Origin: Streptomyces sp. XM4193 | GTDB taxonomy: Bacteria; Actinomycetota; Actinomycetes; Streptomycetales; Streptomycetaceae | DNA length: 64,000 nt | Direction of reading: 5' to 3' | Assembly: GCF_023072595.1 (NCBI RefSeq) | Contig: NZ_JALLGK010000005.1 | Coordinates: forward strand, 124,001 to 188,000 | Shown here: positions 9,021 through 16,801 of the stretch, piece by piece | Layout of the letters: each line of letters begins with the position of its first letter | How positions within the stretch are numbered: position 1 is the first letter of the stretch | Translations under genes and position numbers: made by a program | The notes under the pieces: generated by a model | Database searches by the model: none | Told to the model about the DNA's origin: nothing | What the model saw: the letters and a program-made list of their open reading frames with translations, nothing else

Positions 9021-9060
9021 GCGTACGACGGCGTACGACGGCGTACGACGGCGTACGCGC
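9021..9060. repeat. Tandem 10-bp repeat GCGTACGACG
   Basis: Three exact copies (9021-9050) and a fourth partial copy (9051-9060) lie in the 260-base gap between the PTS IIA-IIB and IIC genes. Each unit contains GTAC, so the block is also rich in short palindromes. Role unknown. It could modulate the relative expression of the two genes. Confidence 0.8.
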
Positions 9061-9142
9061 GAGCCGGCGGAGCCGGTCCCGTGACCGGCCCCGTTGCCGT
9101 CGCCTGGTTCGGTGCCGGTGCCGGGCGCGCTGCCGGTGTGCG

Positions 9143-10072
9143 CTACACGTCGTAGGTGTCGCGGAGCACGGCGTCGACCTCGCGGGTGCTGGTGAAGTCC
9201 TCCACGACCTTCACCGGTACGCCGAGGTCGCCGAGCGCACGGGCGATCTCGCCCGAGGTGTAGAGGGCGACCGCTTCCGACGCCTTGCCGCGCGCCGAAA
9301 TGGTGTCCGTGGCCTCGACGTTGACGTACGGGCTCCAGCCCCAACGGTCGAGGACCTGCTCCAGGGTGTTCTTCAGGAAGAGGCTGGTGCCGACGCCGTT
9401 GCCGCAGACCGTGAGGATCTTGTGCACCCCGGCGGGCGCCTGCTGCGCGGAGGGCCGCGCCCCGCCCCCGTCCGCCGGACGGGCGCCGCCGTCGGCCGAA
9501 CCCCCGTACCCGGCGGGGCCCTCGGCGACCGGGCCGGTCGGCACCGCACCACGATCCGCACCGGACGCCGTGCGGTCCGCGGCCGGTCCCGAGTGCGCCG
9601 CGCTCCCGGGGCGGTCCGCCCCCTCCTGTCCGCTCAGCAGCGCGTGCAGTTCCCGGGGCGTACGGGCCGCGCGCAGCTGTGCGGCGCGCCCCTCGTCGGC
9701 GAGCAGACGGGCCAGACTGCCCATCGCGGCGGTGTGTTCGGACGCGTCCCGGGCCGCCAGTGCGACGACCAGTTCCACCGGATCATTCGATTCGTGGCCG
9801 AACTCCACCGGCTCGTCCAGCCGTACCCACGACATCCCCGTCCGGAGCACGGCGGGGGAGGGGCGGGCGTGTGCGAAGGCGAATCCGGGTGCGATGACGA
9901 TGTACGGGCCGTTCTCCTCGACGTTGCGGATCATCTCCGCGGTGTACTCGTCGGTGCTCGTACCCGTCAGCGTCAGCAGCTCGCCCGCCGACTGAACGGC
10001 ATCGCGCCAGTCCCGGGACGAAACCCCGAGGCGTACGGCCTCGACCGGAAGAATCTCACTGAGTGTCACCAT
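9143..10072 (-). CDS. PTS fused IIA-IIB subunit, ascorbate/mannitol type
   Basis: A 309-residue cytoplasmic phosphotransfer protein. Residues 1-148 form a type-2 IIA domain with the phosphorylatable His at H68 in GFAFAHARP. Residues 214-309 form a IIB domain with the active Cys at C223 in LTVCGNGVGTS. They are joined by a Pro/Gly/Ala/Asp-rich linker (about 151-213). The phosphate would pass from HPr to H68, then to C223, then to substrate in the partner IIC. The ATG at 10072 is directly followed by GTG at 10069. GGGGG directly abuts the ATG, so GTG may be the real start. Fusion of IIA to IIB in this order is less common than separate UlaB and UlaC proteins. Confidence 0.9.
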   Translation of the reverse strand: MVTLSEILPVEAVRLGVSSRDWRDAVQSAGELLTLTGTSTDEYTAEMIRNVEENGPYIVIAPGFAFAHARPSPAVLRTGMSWVRLDEPVEFGHESNDPVELVVALAARDASEHTAAMGSLARLLADEGRAAQLRAARTPRELHALLSGQEGADRPGSAAHSGPAADRTASGADRGAVPTGPVAEGPAGYGGSADGGARPADGGGARPSAQQAPAGVHKILTVCGNGVGTSLFLKNTLEQVLDRWGWSPYVNVEATDTISARGKASEAVALYTSGEIARALGDLGVPVKVVEDFTSTREVDAVLRDTYDV

Positions 10073-10080
10073 CCCCCGAT

Positions 10081-10119
10081 GGTGGCACGCGCCGGTCGCC
10101 CGGGCCCAGAGGTGCCACC
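10081..10119. promoter_or_regulatory. Inverted repeat upstream of PTS operon
   Basis: GGTGGCAC (10081-10088) and GTGCCACC (10112-10119) form a perfect 8-bp inverted repeat with 23 bases between, ending eight bases before the IIA-IIB start. It could be an operator or a leader hairpin. No regulator gene for the PTS is seen nearby. Confidence 0.45.
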
Positions 10120-10421
10120 GGGTGCAACGGGGTGCGGGGAGTGGCCCCGAGGTGTTCCCGGCCGCTAAGAAGCGACGATCCCTCGGCGGTGCGTCGGGCG
10201 GCCGTGTCCCATCCACAATGGGCGACACAAGCGCCAACTCGGCCATTTCGTACCCGCGTTGAAACTCTGTCCTGCCCTTGTCAGCTGCTTGTCGCAGTCC
10301 ACATAATCCAAGGGCGCGTCGGAGACCCGCCCCATCGGGTTTCCGGTCACGTCGTGTCCTTTTCTTTCCGGATTGGCATGAGCGTGACATTTGCGTGCAA
10401 CCCCCCACGAGAGGAATGCAA
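10120..10421 (+). other. Intergenic region upstream of the trypsin gene
   Basis: About 300 bases without a credible gene. It should contain the promoter and 5' leader of the secreted trypsin, plus the upstream part of the divergent PTS promoter. A T/C-rich stretch (about 10350-10375) and GAGAGG at 10409-10414 precede the coding sequence. No convincing -35/-10 pair could be fixed. Confidence 0.5.
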
Positions 10422-11234
10422 GTGGCCAAGACCCGGAAGTACCTCAAGAGAACTGTCGCCGTCAGCGCTGCCGCCCTGGCGGCTTTCGCGCTTCAGCCCG
10501 CCGCCTCCGCGGGTGCGGCCGAGGCCCCGGCCGACAAGGGTGGAGTCGACACCAAGATCGTCGGCGGCACCCCCGCCGAAGAGGGCGAATACCCCTTCAT
10601 GGTGCGCCTGTCCATGGGCTGCGGCGGCTCCATCTACGCCCCGGACCTGATCCTGACCGCCGCGCACTGCGTCGACGGCAGCGGCCCGGACGACTCCATC
10701 ACCGTCACCGCCGGTGTCAACGACCTGAACGACTCGAACGCCATCACGGCGAAGTCGACCGAGGTCACCGTCGCCCCCGGCTACAACGGCCAGGGCAAGG
10801 ACTGGGCCCTCATCAAGATCGACAAGGAGCTCGACCTTCCGACGCTGAACATCGCGCAGGACGACAGCTTCAACGAGGGTGACTTCGAGATCGCCGGTTG
10901 GGGCGCCGACAGCGAGGGCGGCAGCCAGCAGCAGAAGCTGCTGAAGGCTACCGTTCCGTTCGTCGACGACGCCACCTGCGGCTCGGCCTACGGCAGCAGC
11001 TTCATCCCCGAGGAAGAGATCTGCGCCGGCCTGGTCGGCGAGGGCGGCGTGGACGCCTGCCAGGGCGACTCCGGTGGCCCGATGTTCCGCAAGGACGACA
11101 ATGACGCCTGGGTCCAGGTCGGCATCGTCAGCTGGGGCCAGGGCTGCGCCCGCCCGGACTACCCCGGTGTCTACACCGAGGTGGGAGCCTTCGCCGGTGA
11201 CATCGAGGAAGCCGCCGCCGGTCTCAGCTCCTGA
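10422..11234 (+). CDS. sprT: Secreted trypsin-like serine protease (SprT-like)
   Basis: A 270-residue extracellular protease of the chymotrypsin (S1) family, strongly resembling Streptomyces griseus trypsin. The GTG at 10422 is preferred because GAGG lies seven bases before it, whereas an ATG at 10416 is only one base from the same site. A signal peptide covers about residues 1-33, then a short propeptide ends in K45 just before the mature start IVGG (46-49). The catalytic triad is H82 (TAAHC), D127 (KDWALI) and S217 (CQGDSGGP). D211, six before the Ser, is the specificity-pocket Asp that selects Lys/Arg. Because the propeptide ends in Lys, the enzyme could activate itself. Six Cys residues fit three disulfides. 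Confidence 0.95.
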   Translation: MAKTRKYLKRTVAVSAAALAAFALQPAASAGAAEAPADKGGVDTKIVGGTPAEEGEYPFMVRLSMGCGGSIYAPDLILTAAHCVDGSGPDDSITVTAGVNDLNDSNAITAKSTEVTVAPGYNGQGKDWALIKIDKELDLPTLNIAQDDSFNEGDFEIAGWGADSEGGSQQQKLLKATVPFVDDATCGSAYGSSFIPEEEICAGLVGEGGVDACQGDSGGPMFRKDDNDAWVQVGIVSWGQGCARPDYPGVYTEVGAFAGDIEEAAAGLSS

Positions 11235-11274
11235 ACCGTGGTGACCCGCTGACCCCGTCAGCACCGCACCGAGA

Positions 11275-11311
11275 GGGTCCCGTGTCCGCCTACCCGGCCG
11301 ACACGGGACCC
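11275..11311 (+). terminator. Terminator of the trypsin gene
   Basis: A perfect 12-bp stem (11275-11286 with 11300-11311, arm GGGTCCCGTGTC) with a 13-base loop lies 41 bases after the stop codon. Confidence 0.85.
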
Positions 11312-11397
11312 TTCGCGTTCCCGCCGCCCGGAGCCGCGCCTCCGCCGGTGCGCAACTGCCGGTAGCCTCGGCGGGATCACGACCCGAGGACGGGCAC

Positions 11398-12009
11398 ATG
11401 CACCCCGATGTCGAGCGCATCCTGCACCACGAGTGCGACACACCGAACGCGGACGAACGCCGTCGCATCCACGCCGAACTCCCCGAACGCGTACGGGCGC
11501 TCGCCGACGAGACCATGCTGTGGGAGCTGATGAGCGCCTACAACTGGGACGACGGTTTCGCCGTGCCACTGGCCGTGGTGCGACATCCCCGCTGCGACCG
11601 CGCACTGGCGCTGCGGATGTTCTGGGAGCTCGACGACGCCGCCCGCATTCACCATGCCGACGAACAGCACGCCCTCCGCGAGCAGTACGCCACCGAAGCC
11701 GCCCACAGTCCGCAGGAGTTCGAGCACCTCCTCGCCTACTGCACCACCCTGGTGGAGCGCCTGCGCGACGGCTCCTTCCCGCTCGGTGCCAACTCCTGTG
11801 ACACCGGCTTCTTCGGCCTGGACGACCCGGCACTCGGCCCGCACGCGGACGAGGGTTCCGGCGCGAGCCCCGGACCCGACCTCGGTCTCGAACTCACCCC
11901 GAGTGCCCGCCGGTTGCGAGTCGCCCGCACCAGGGCCGCCCGCCGCGAGTACGAGGACGCGTTCCTCCTCCCGGTCGTCGGCACGGCAGAAACGCCGACC
12001 GCCAACTGA
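11398..12009 (+). CDS. Conserved hypothetical protein, DUF4274-like
   Basis: A soluble, Asp/Glu/Arg-rich protein of 203 residues without signal peptide or membrane segment. The central part (MLWELMSAYNWDDGF, then VVRHPRCDRALALRMFWELD) resembles DUF4274 proteins, which are of unknown function and often found as small accessory genes. It has a weak GGACGG ribosome site before the ATG. It is flanked by terminators and opposite-strand genes, so it is probably transcribed alone. Assignment to DUF4274 is from memory of the pattern. Confidence 0.7.
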   Translation: MHPDVERILHHECDTPNADERRRIHAELPERVRALADETMLWELMSAYNWDDGFAVPLAVVRHPRCDRALALRMFWELDDAARIHHADEQHALREQYATEAAHSPQEFEHLLAYCTTLVERLRDGSFPLGANSCDTGFFGLDDPALGPHADEGSGASPGPDLGLELTPSARRLRVARTRAARREYEDAFLLPVVGTAETPTAN

Positions 12010-12217
12010 ACCGGGCCGGCGCCGGCCGCCTTCGGACCAGGACCACGGGCCCGGGACTACCGGCCGCGACCACGGGCCGGCCGAAGACCAACCGAGGCCG
12101 CACGCACGGACGTTGACCACGCACCGAGGTCAACCACCCACGCAGGTTCAGCGCACAGGGACGTGTCTGCCGCGCGCTCGCTCAGCCGCGCGACCCCCGC
12201 CCGTGTCGGCGAGGCGG

Positions 12218-12604
12218 CTACGACGGGTCCGCCTCGCTCCGCGGTGTGACGGGGCAGTCGGGCGGCGCATCCGCCGCGATGCTCGCGAGGACGTTCCGCA
12301 GCACCTGCCCGTCGATCCGGTTGGCCGGCCCGGGTCTCTCACCGGCCGCGCACTCGTGGACGGAGTGGTCCAGCCCCTCGACCAGATCGAGCGTCCTCCG
12401 AAGGCTTTCGGCGACCGAGGCGCCGTCGTTGCCGAACAGCTCCAGCTCGACCAGCGGCTCCTCGGCACCGACGCGCTCGCGAACCTCCGCGATCCCCAGC
12501 CCGAGCAGCCGGTGCAGGGCGAACAGCCCCCGCAGGTCGGGTACTTGGCGCAGCACGATGCACGCCCGTACCGCACCCGCGTCCACGCCCGGCCGGTGCT
12601 CCAT
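12218..12604 (-). CDS. Hypothetical protein
   Basis: A 128-residue protein that I do not recognise. The N-terminal half is a Leu/Arg/Val-rich helical region (RACIVLRQVPDLRGLFALHR, about residues 13-32). The C-terminal half is acidic and contains DLVEGLDHSVHECAAGE. It lies 49 bases downstream of the next hypothetical gene on the same strand, so the two are likely cotranscribed. Coding bias on this strand and frame looks normal for the genome, which favours a real gene. Confidence 0.55.
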   Translation of the reverse strand: MEHRPGVDAGAVRACIVLRQVPDLRGLFALHRLLGLGIAEVRERVGAEEPLVELELFGNDGASVAESLRRTLDLVEGLDHSVHECAAGERPGPANRIDGQVLRNVLASIAADAPPDCPVTPRSEADPS

Positions 12605-12653
12605 CCGTGCTCTCCTCGTCCTCAGAGTGCCGCCGAGCCTCTGGTGCCTCGAC

Positions 12654-13082
12654 TCAGTCCCAGACCAGCGACAGTACGCGGTGCCCCGCAGGCACCTCCG
12701 GCATCCCGCAGAAGTCCTCGAGCGGGTAGACCAGGCCCTCGAACACGCCCTCCGACATGAGGAGTTCGACGTCGAGGCGCGCGTCGACCTGCTCCTCGGC
12801 GAGGGCGGTGCATATCGCCACCCCCTCGGCCGAGAGCTCGCCGCCTCCGCTCCAGAACATTTCCTCGTGCGGCTGCACCCGTATCCAGGCGACCGCCGGG
12901 TCCTCGGAGAGCGACCGCAGCCGGCTCCCGATCTCCGCCAACTCCGGTCTCCCGAAGCCGTACTGGTTCGGCGCGATGGACTCCTCGGCGTCGTTTCCCC
13001 GGAAGAACTCCTCGACGGTCAGCAGCGGGTACCGCTCGCCGCCCGCCGTGAAACGCGCCCGCACCTCGTCAACTCCGATCAC
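12654..13082 (-). CDS. Hypothetical protein
   Basis: A 142-residue soluble protein, unrecognised. Starting from a GTG at 13082 it reads VIGVDEVRARFTAGGERYPLL, then FFRGNDAEESIAPNQYGFGRPELAEIG and a run of acidic, alternating hydrophobic segments ending RVLSLVWD, suggesting a compact alpha/beta domain. An upstream extension of the frame is Arg/Gly-rich and not coding-like, which is why the GTG is chosen. It is probably in a two-gene unit with the 128-residue gene downstream. Possible role in immunity or defence cannot be judged. Confidence 0.6.
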   Translation of the reverse strand: MIGVDEVRARFTAGGERYPLLTVEEFFRGNDAEESIAPNQYGFGRPELAEIGSRLRSLSEDPAVAWIRVQPHEEMFWSGGGELSAEGVAICTALAEEQVDARLDVELLMSEGVFEGLVYPLEDFCGMPEVPAGHRVLSLVWD

Positions 13083-13197
13083 GCCCCGAACGCTAGCGCG
13101 ACCCACTGACAACCGTCCCCGGTGCGTTCCTCGGGCCGACCCACGACCCCGGACGGCCCGTCGCTCGTCTACCGGCGGCCCCGGAGCGATCCGGCGG

Positions 13198-13238
13198 CCG
13201 GGTCGGGACGTTCCCGAGGCGGGCACATCCCGACCCGG
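13198..13238 (-). terminator. Terminator of the first DD-peptidase gene
   Basis: A perfect 11-bp stem CCGGGTCGGGA (13198-13208) with its complement at 13228-13238 and a 19-base loop lies 35 bases past the peptidase stop codon. Confidence 0.7.
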
Positions 13239-13272
13239 CGGTGACGCGGCCGGGTCGGGTGGCGGTACGGGA

Positions 13273-14256
13273 TCAGTCGCGCTGCACGCCGCGCGGCAGC
13301 AGCCGCAGCTCGAGCGGCGAGGCGGTCTTCTGCTTGAACGCCCAGTCGAGCATCCGCGTCGCGTCCCGGTAGCGGTCCTTGCCGTTGAGCACCACGCCCA
13401 CCACGGTCCGCTGCCCGCGGGTCGCCGCGAACACCAGGCACGGGCCCGCCTTGCTGCCGGTGCCGGTCTTCACGCCGACGACCCCGTCGTACGCGCCGAG
13501 CAGCTGGTTGGTGTTGTACCAGGTGTACGTGCGCCCGTTGGTCGCCTTCTGGCTCGTACGGGTCGCGCCGGTGACCTTCCGCAGGTTCTTGCTGCCGAGC
13601 GCGTAACGCGTCAGCTTCGCCAGGTCCTGCGGCGTGGAGTAATTGTTGCCGGACTTCGAGATCCCGTCGAAGGAGTCGAACTTGGTGTCGCGCATGCCCA
13701 GTTCGGTGGCCTTGCGGTTCATCTGCGCGATGAAGGACTTGGTGCGCGCACCCCGGCTGCTGCCCTTGCCGAAGGTGTCCGCCAACGCGTACGCCGCGTC
13801 GCAGCCCGAGGGGAGCATCAGCCCGTACAGCAGCTGGCGCGCGGTGAGCTTGTCGCCCGTCCGCAGATCCGCCGTGCTGGCGCCCCATTTGGCGACATAG
13901 TCCCGGTGCTCCTTGCGAATGGTGATCCGGCGGCCCAGATCCACGCCCTTGGTGGTCACCACGACCACCGCCGTCATGATCTTGGTGGTGCTCGCCATCT
14001 CCCGCTTGGCGCCCGCGCCCTTGCCCCACAGTGCGCGGTTCGCCGTCCCGTCCAGCAGGAACGCCCCGCTCGCGGTGACCCCCGAGGGCCCGCTCTGCTG
14101 CGCCGCGCGCTCAAGTCCGTTCGCGCGCAGGGGAGTTGCCTCCTGCGCCTGCGCCGGCCCCTGCGCGTACGCCGGCAGCGCTCCGGACGCGACGACGGAG
14201 CCGGCTGTCAGCGCCACCGCCCCCACACGGCGCGAACCGGTACCAAGAAGTCTCAC
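13273..14256 (-). CDS. Secreted D-alanyl-D-alanine carboxypeptidase/transpeptidase, Streptomyces K15 type (copy 1)
   Basis: A 327-residue penicillin-binding enzyme acting on peptidoglycan stem peptides outside the membrane. The GTG at 14256 has GGAGG four bases upstream and yields a signal peptide ending near AYAQG (about residue 32). The active-site motifs are S89-T-T-K92, S150-G-C152 and K263-T-G. The SGC version of the second motif (normally SxN) is the known peculiarity of the Streptomyces K15 DD-transpeptidase. Segments LLYGLMLPSGCDAAYALAD and TKFDSFDGI match that enzyme closely. A second copy with the same motifs is encoded at 19637-20581 on the same strand. Confidence 0.93.
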   Translation of the reverse strand: MRLLGTGSRRVGAVALTAGSVVASGALPAYAQGPAQAQEATPLRANGLERAAQQSGPSGVTASGAFLLDGTANRALWGKGAGAKREMASTTKIMTAVVVVTTKGVDLGRRITIRKEHRDYVAKWGASTADLRTGDKLTARQLLYGLMLPSGCDAAYALADTFGKGSSRGARTKSFIAQMNRKATELGMRDTKFDSFDGISKSGNNYSTPQDLAKLTRYALGSKNLRKVTGATRTSQKATNGRTYTWYNTNQLLGAYDGVVGVKTGTGSKAGPCLVFAATRGQRTVVGVVLNGKDRYRDATRMLDWAFKQKTASPLELRLLPRGVQRD

Positions 14257-14573
14257 GAATCCTCCGTCGTCCCACGTCAACGCCCTTGCGGCGCCGACCC
14301 GTCCGAAGCAACGCGGCCGGCGCCGGGCCGACGGCACGACATCCCGTCGCGGCCCGGCTCGACCACCCGCACGGACCAACGGCCCGCCCGCTGCGCCCAG
14401 TACGACGTCCCCGGACCGGTGATGGATGTACCGGTTCACCCGCACGAGCGACCCCGTTCGCACAGCTCTCCGGTGCCGGCCCCATCGCTGCTCGCCGCCG
14501 AATCGCTCGGGCCCCGCCGCTCACGAACCCGTCCGATGCCCCGAGCGCCCGCCTCACCGGCCGAGCAGTTGCC
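14257..14573. other. Intergenic region between DD-peptidase copy 1 and the small-gene pair
   Basis: 317 bases with no convincing gene. The segment must contain the promoter of the DD-peptidase (reading left). Possible reading frames here have no ribosome site and atypical composition. No strong hairpin was seen. Confidence 0.5.
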
Positions 14574-14948
14574 TCAAATACCGCGTCTGCTCTGCCTGTT
14601 GAGTTCCGCGACCAGCGCGCTCAGCACTTCGGTCCGGCTCATCGGCCGCAGCTCGCGAGGCTCCGCGTCCCACTCACGACCACCGCCGAGCGGGCGCAGC
14701 TGGACGTACGGGCCCTCGCGACCCATGACCCGCCCCACACGTTCGCGGGCGAGGTCGCGCACGACCTCGCCGACGACGGCCACGTCACTGCAGAGCGGGC
14801 AGATGACGACGCCCCGGTGGTCGTCGCGGGCGGTGCTCTCGCGGTCCGGTGAGGGCCGGTCGGTACGGGACGTGCGGGCGGTACCGGATACGGGGTCGTT
14901 GCGGGATGTGCCGGACGGCCCGCCGACGGGTGAGACGTGGTCGGTCAT
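14574..14948 (-). CDS. Conserved Streptomyces hypothetical protein
   Basis: A 124-residue protein. The first 45 residues are a disordered Ser/Thr/Arg/Asp-rich tail. The rest (VVICPLCSDVAVVGEVVRDL, then GREGPYVQLRPLGGGREWDA) looks like a small beta-rich domain with a CPLC pair. Only one Cys pair is present, so a full zinc finger is not supported. Its ATG overlaps the stop of the upstream gene (ATGA at 14945-14948), so the pair is translationally coupled. Such genes commonly sit next to XRE-DUF397 regulators in Streptomyces, as here. Function unknown. Confidence 0.75.
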   Translation of the reverse strand: MTDHVSPVGGPSGTSRNDPVSGTARTSRTDRPSPDRESTARDDHRGVVICPLCSDVAVVGEVVRDLARERVGRVMGREGPYVQLRPLGGGREWDAEPRELRPMSRTEVLSALVAELNRQSRRGI

Positions 14949-15235
14949 CGGGCGGCGCCCCGGGTGATCACCTCTGCGAGTGCGCGGGCCACGGGCGCGG
15001 CGCAGACGCCGAGCTGTACGAGCGCGTACGGGGGCTCGCCCGAGCGCCCGTCCAGCCACGGCGCGCGGACGTCCATCGCGGGCAGTTGGATGCCCGCCGC
15101 GGTGAGGGCGGCGGCGAGGGCGTCCCGCGCGTTCATGGCTTCGTGGACCTTGGCGGACGGTCGTGTCGGGTGGGGTACAGGGCTCGGGTCGCTGCCTGCC
15201 GGTGGCCGGTGGGGGAGGCCGGGAGTGGTGGTCAT
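14945..15235 (-). CDS. Small hypothetical protein coupled to the preceding gene
   Basis: A 96-residue soluble protein: a Pro-rich N-terminus, then an amphipathic alpha/beta domain (VHEAMNARDALAAALTAAGI, then VRAPWLDGRSGEPPYALVQL). A good AAAGGA site lies six bases before the ATG at 15235. It is divergent from the XRE regulator across 214 bases that hold a perfect palindrome, so it is a likely target of that regulator. No known family recognised. Confidence 0.75.
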   Translation of the reverse strand: MTTTPGLPHRPPAGSDPSPVPHPTRPSAKVHEAMNARDALAAALTAAGIQLPAMDVRAPWLDGRSGEPPYALVQLGVCAAPVARALAEVITRGAAR

Positions 15236-15291
15236 GAGAATCCTTTGCCAATGGGTTCCGCTGTTCTCCTGCGCCGCGCTGCGCAGGTCGA

Positions 15292-15306
15292 ACTACGCTG
15301 CGTAGT
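15292..15306. promoter_or_regulatory. Palindromic operator candidate of the XRE-DUF397 locus
   Basis: ACTACGC-T-GCGTAGT is a perfect 7-bp inverted repeat around a single base, in the divergent region between the small-gene pair and the XRE regulator. A second inverted repeat, CTGCGC (15269-15274) with GCGCAG (15281-15286), lies just to its left. Their position fits an autoregulatory site for the helix-turn-helix protein. Confidence 0.6.
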
Positions 15307-15449
15307 GCGGGCGTTACGAGAATGCGTCCCGGGTGACCGGCCTGTGGTGTGGGACGGGGCGTGCTGCCGCGCCGCACCGTGCCGGTTCCACGAATTCCAC
15401 ATCGACAGCTGTGCCATTGACCGTGCGACCAGCTCAGAGGGGAAGCGGT

Positions 15450-16292
15450 ATGTCGCAACGACGCGTCATCACCGGCCGCAGCCAGGAACCGCGACAGCGG
15501 TTCGCGGAGGAACTGCGCAGACTCCGTACCGCCCACGGAGTCAGCCTGCGCAGACTCGGCGAACGCCTGGGCTGGGACTGGTCACTCTTCGGAAAGATGG
15601 AGAAGGGCGAGACGCTGGGCAGCCCGGAGGTCGTCCAGGCACTCGACACCTACTACGAGACGCCCGGACTCCTGCTCGCGCTCTGGGAGTTGGCGGCGGG
15701 CGACCACACGCAGTTCCGCGAGCGCTACCGGCGCTACATGTCCCTCGAAGCCGAGGCGACGAGTCTGTGGCACTTCGCGGTCAGCGTGCTGCCGGGCCTG
15801 TTGCAGACGCCCGGCTACGCGCGCGAAGTGCTGGCGGCGGGCGGCCTGAAGGGCAAGGAACTGGACCAGCAGGTCGAAGCGCGCATGGGGCGCCGCGAGC
15901 TGCTGGAGGCCGAGAACGCGCCCCCGTTCCGCACGATCCTCGCGGAGGCGGTACTCCGCACACCACTGCGGGACGCGGCGGAGTGGCGCGAACAACTGGA
16001 ACACCTGTCGAAGATCGCCCAGCGCCCTGGTGTGACGATGCAGGTGCTCCCGCAAAGCGCAGGGATGCATGGGCTGGACAGCACCGCGCTGATGTTTCTA
16101 CGGCTTTCTGGCGGACGCACGGTCGCTCACACGGAGAACGCGCACCGTGGCGAACTGATTGAGGCAGACACTCCGGTCGAACGACTCCAGCGCGCGTACG
16201 ATTCGATGCGCGACTTGGCGCTGTCTCCGGTCGAGTCTCTGAGGTTCGTCCTGGCTGTTTTGGAGGAAGCATCGTGCGACGCGTCGATCTGA
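15450..16292 (+). CDS. XRE-family helix-turn-helix regulator with DUF5753
   Basis: A 280-residue DNA-binding protein. An N-terminal HTH_31/XRE domain (about residues 10-70: FAEELRRLRTAHGVSLRRLG) is followed by a DUF5753 domain (about 95-275) containing SVLPGLLQTPGYAREVL and the GVTMQVLPQSAGMHG block. The ATG at 15450 is chosen because GAGGGGA precedes it and the HTH then starts normally. Proteins of this type pair with small DUF397 proteins and affect development and antibiotic production in Streptomyces. The first DUF397 gene overlaps this one by 19 bases, so they form one transcription unit. Confidence 0.93.
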   Translation: MSQRRVITGRSQEPRQRFAEELRRLRTAHGVSLRRLGERLGWDWSLFGKMEKGETLGSPEVVQALDTYYETPGLLLALWELAAGDHTQFRERYRRYMSLEAEATSLWHFAVSVLPGLLQTPGYAREVLAAGGLKGKELDQQVEARMGRRELLEAENAPPFRTILAEAVLRTPLRDAAEWREQLEHLSKIAQRPGVTMQVLPQSAGMHGLDSTALMFLRLSGGRTVAHTENAHRGELIEADTPVERLQRAYDSMRDLALSPVESLRFVLAVLEEASCDASI

Positions 16293-16471
16293 AGGCCGTT
16301 TCCTGGCGCAAGAGTTCCTACAGCAATTCGGACGGTGGTGAGTGTGTCGAGGTCTCCGACGATTTCGCCGCTGTCGTTCCTGTCCGTGACAGCAAGGTGT
16401 CGGACGGTCCGGTGCTGGTGTTCCCGGCCAGCGGCTGGGCCTGCTTCGTCACGTCCCTCAAGAGCGAGTAG
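16274..16471 (+). CDS. DUF397 protein, copy 1
   Basis: A 65-residue small acidic protein with the family signature VSWRKSSYSNSDGGECVEV, then VPVRDSK and a terminal FPASGWACFVTSLK. DUF397 proteins partner with the XRE-DUF5753 regulators encoded beside them. In described pairs the regulator counteracts the small protein, in a toxin-antitoxin-like manner. The GTG start has GGAGGAAG six bases upstream and lies inside the end of the regulator gene. A copy differing at about six positions follows. Confidence 0.92.
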   Translation: MRRVDLKAVSWRKSSYSNSDGGECVEVSDDFAAVVPVRDSKVSDGPVLVFPASGWACFVTSLKSE

Positions 16472-16517
16472 CCGCCGACCTGCTCAGACATGCATCGCTG
16501 TACTTGTCCCGCACTAC

Positions 16518-16547
16518 GCGATTCGGCGCTGAACAGAGCCGAATCGC
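16518..16547 (+). terminator. Hairpin between the two DUF397 genes
   Basis: A perfect 10-bp stem GCGATTCGGC (16518-16527) with GCCGAATCGC (16538-16547) and a 10-base loop. It may attenuate read-through, giving less of copy 2 than copy 1. There is no T-run. Confidence 0.55.
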
Positions 16548-16581
16548 TGAAGCTCATTCCGAGAGTCTTGGAGGAAGCATC

Positions 16582-16779
16582 GTGCGACGCGTCGATCTGA
16601 AGGCCGTTTCCTGGCGCAAGAGTTCCTACAGCAACCCCGACGGTGGTGAGTGTGTCGAGGTCTCCGACGACTTCGCCGCTGTCGTTCCTGTCCGTGACAG
16701 CAAGGTGCCGCATGGTCCGGTGCTGGTGTTCCCGGCGAGCGACTGGGAGTGCTTCGTCACGTCCCTCAAGGGCGAGTAG
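16582..16779 (+). CDS. DUF397 protein, copy 2
   Basis: 65 residues, nearly identical to copy 1. The differences seen are S-to-P in the SNPDGG block, PH for SD before GPVLVF, DWE for GWA near the end, and G for S in the last Lys-X-Glu. It keeps the same ribosome site and GTG start as copy 1. Silent and replacement changes are both few, so the duplication is recent or is kept alike by gene conversion. The altered positions cluster in two exposed-looking segments, so partner specificity may differ. Confidence 0.9.
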   Translation: MRRVDLKAVSWRKSSYSNPDGGECVEVSDDFAAVVPVRDSKVPHGPVLVFPASDWECFVTSLKGE

Positions 16780-16801
16780 TCGCCGACCTGCTCCGCACGT
16801 T

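Larger units (their letters stand above)
16262..16779 (+). repeat. Tandem duplication carrying two DUF397 genes
   Basis: About 210 bases, including the ribosome site GGAGGAAG and the start GTGCGACGCG, occur at 16262-16471 and again 308 bases later at 16570-16779 with only scattered substitutions. The DNA between the copies is unique and carries a hairpin. The repeat ends a few bases after each stop codon (GCCGACCTGCTC in both), so the duplicated unit is the gene plus its ribosome site. Confidence 0.9.

Noticed and set aside
11398..12760. Overlapping long frames in the DUF4274-like region
   Set aside because: They run through the 12009 stop region without start signals and overlap the opposite-strand gene at 12218-12604. 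Only the 203-residue frame has acceptable composition.
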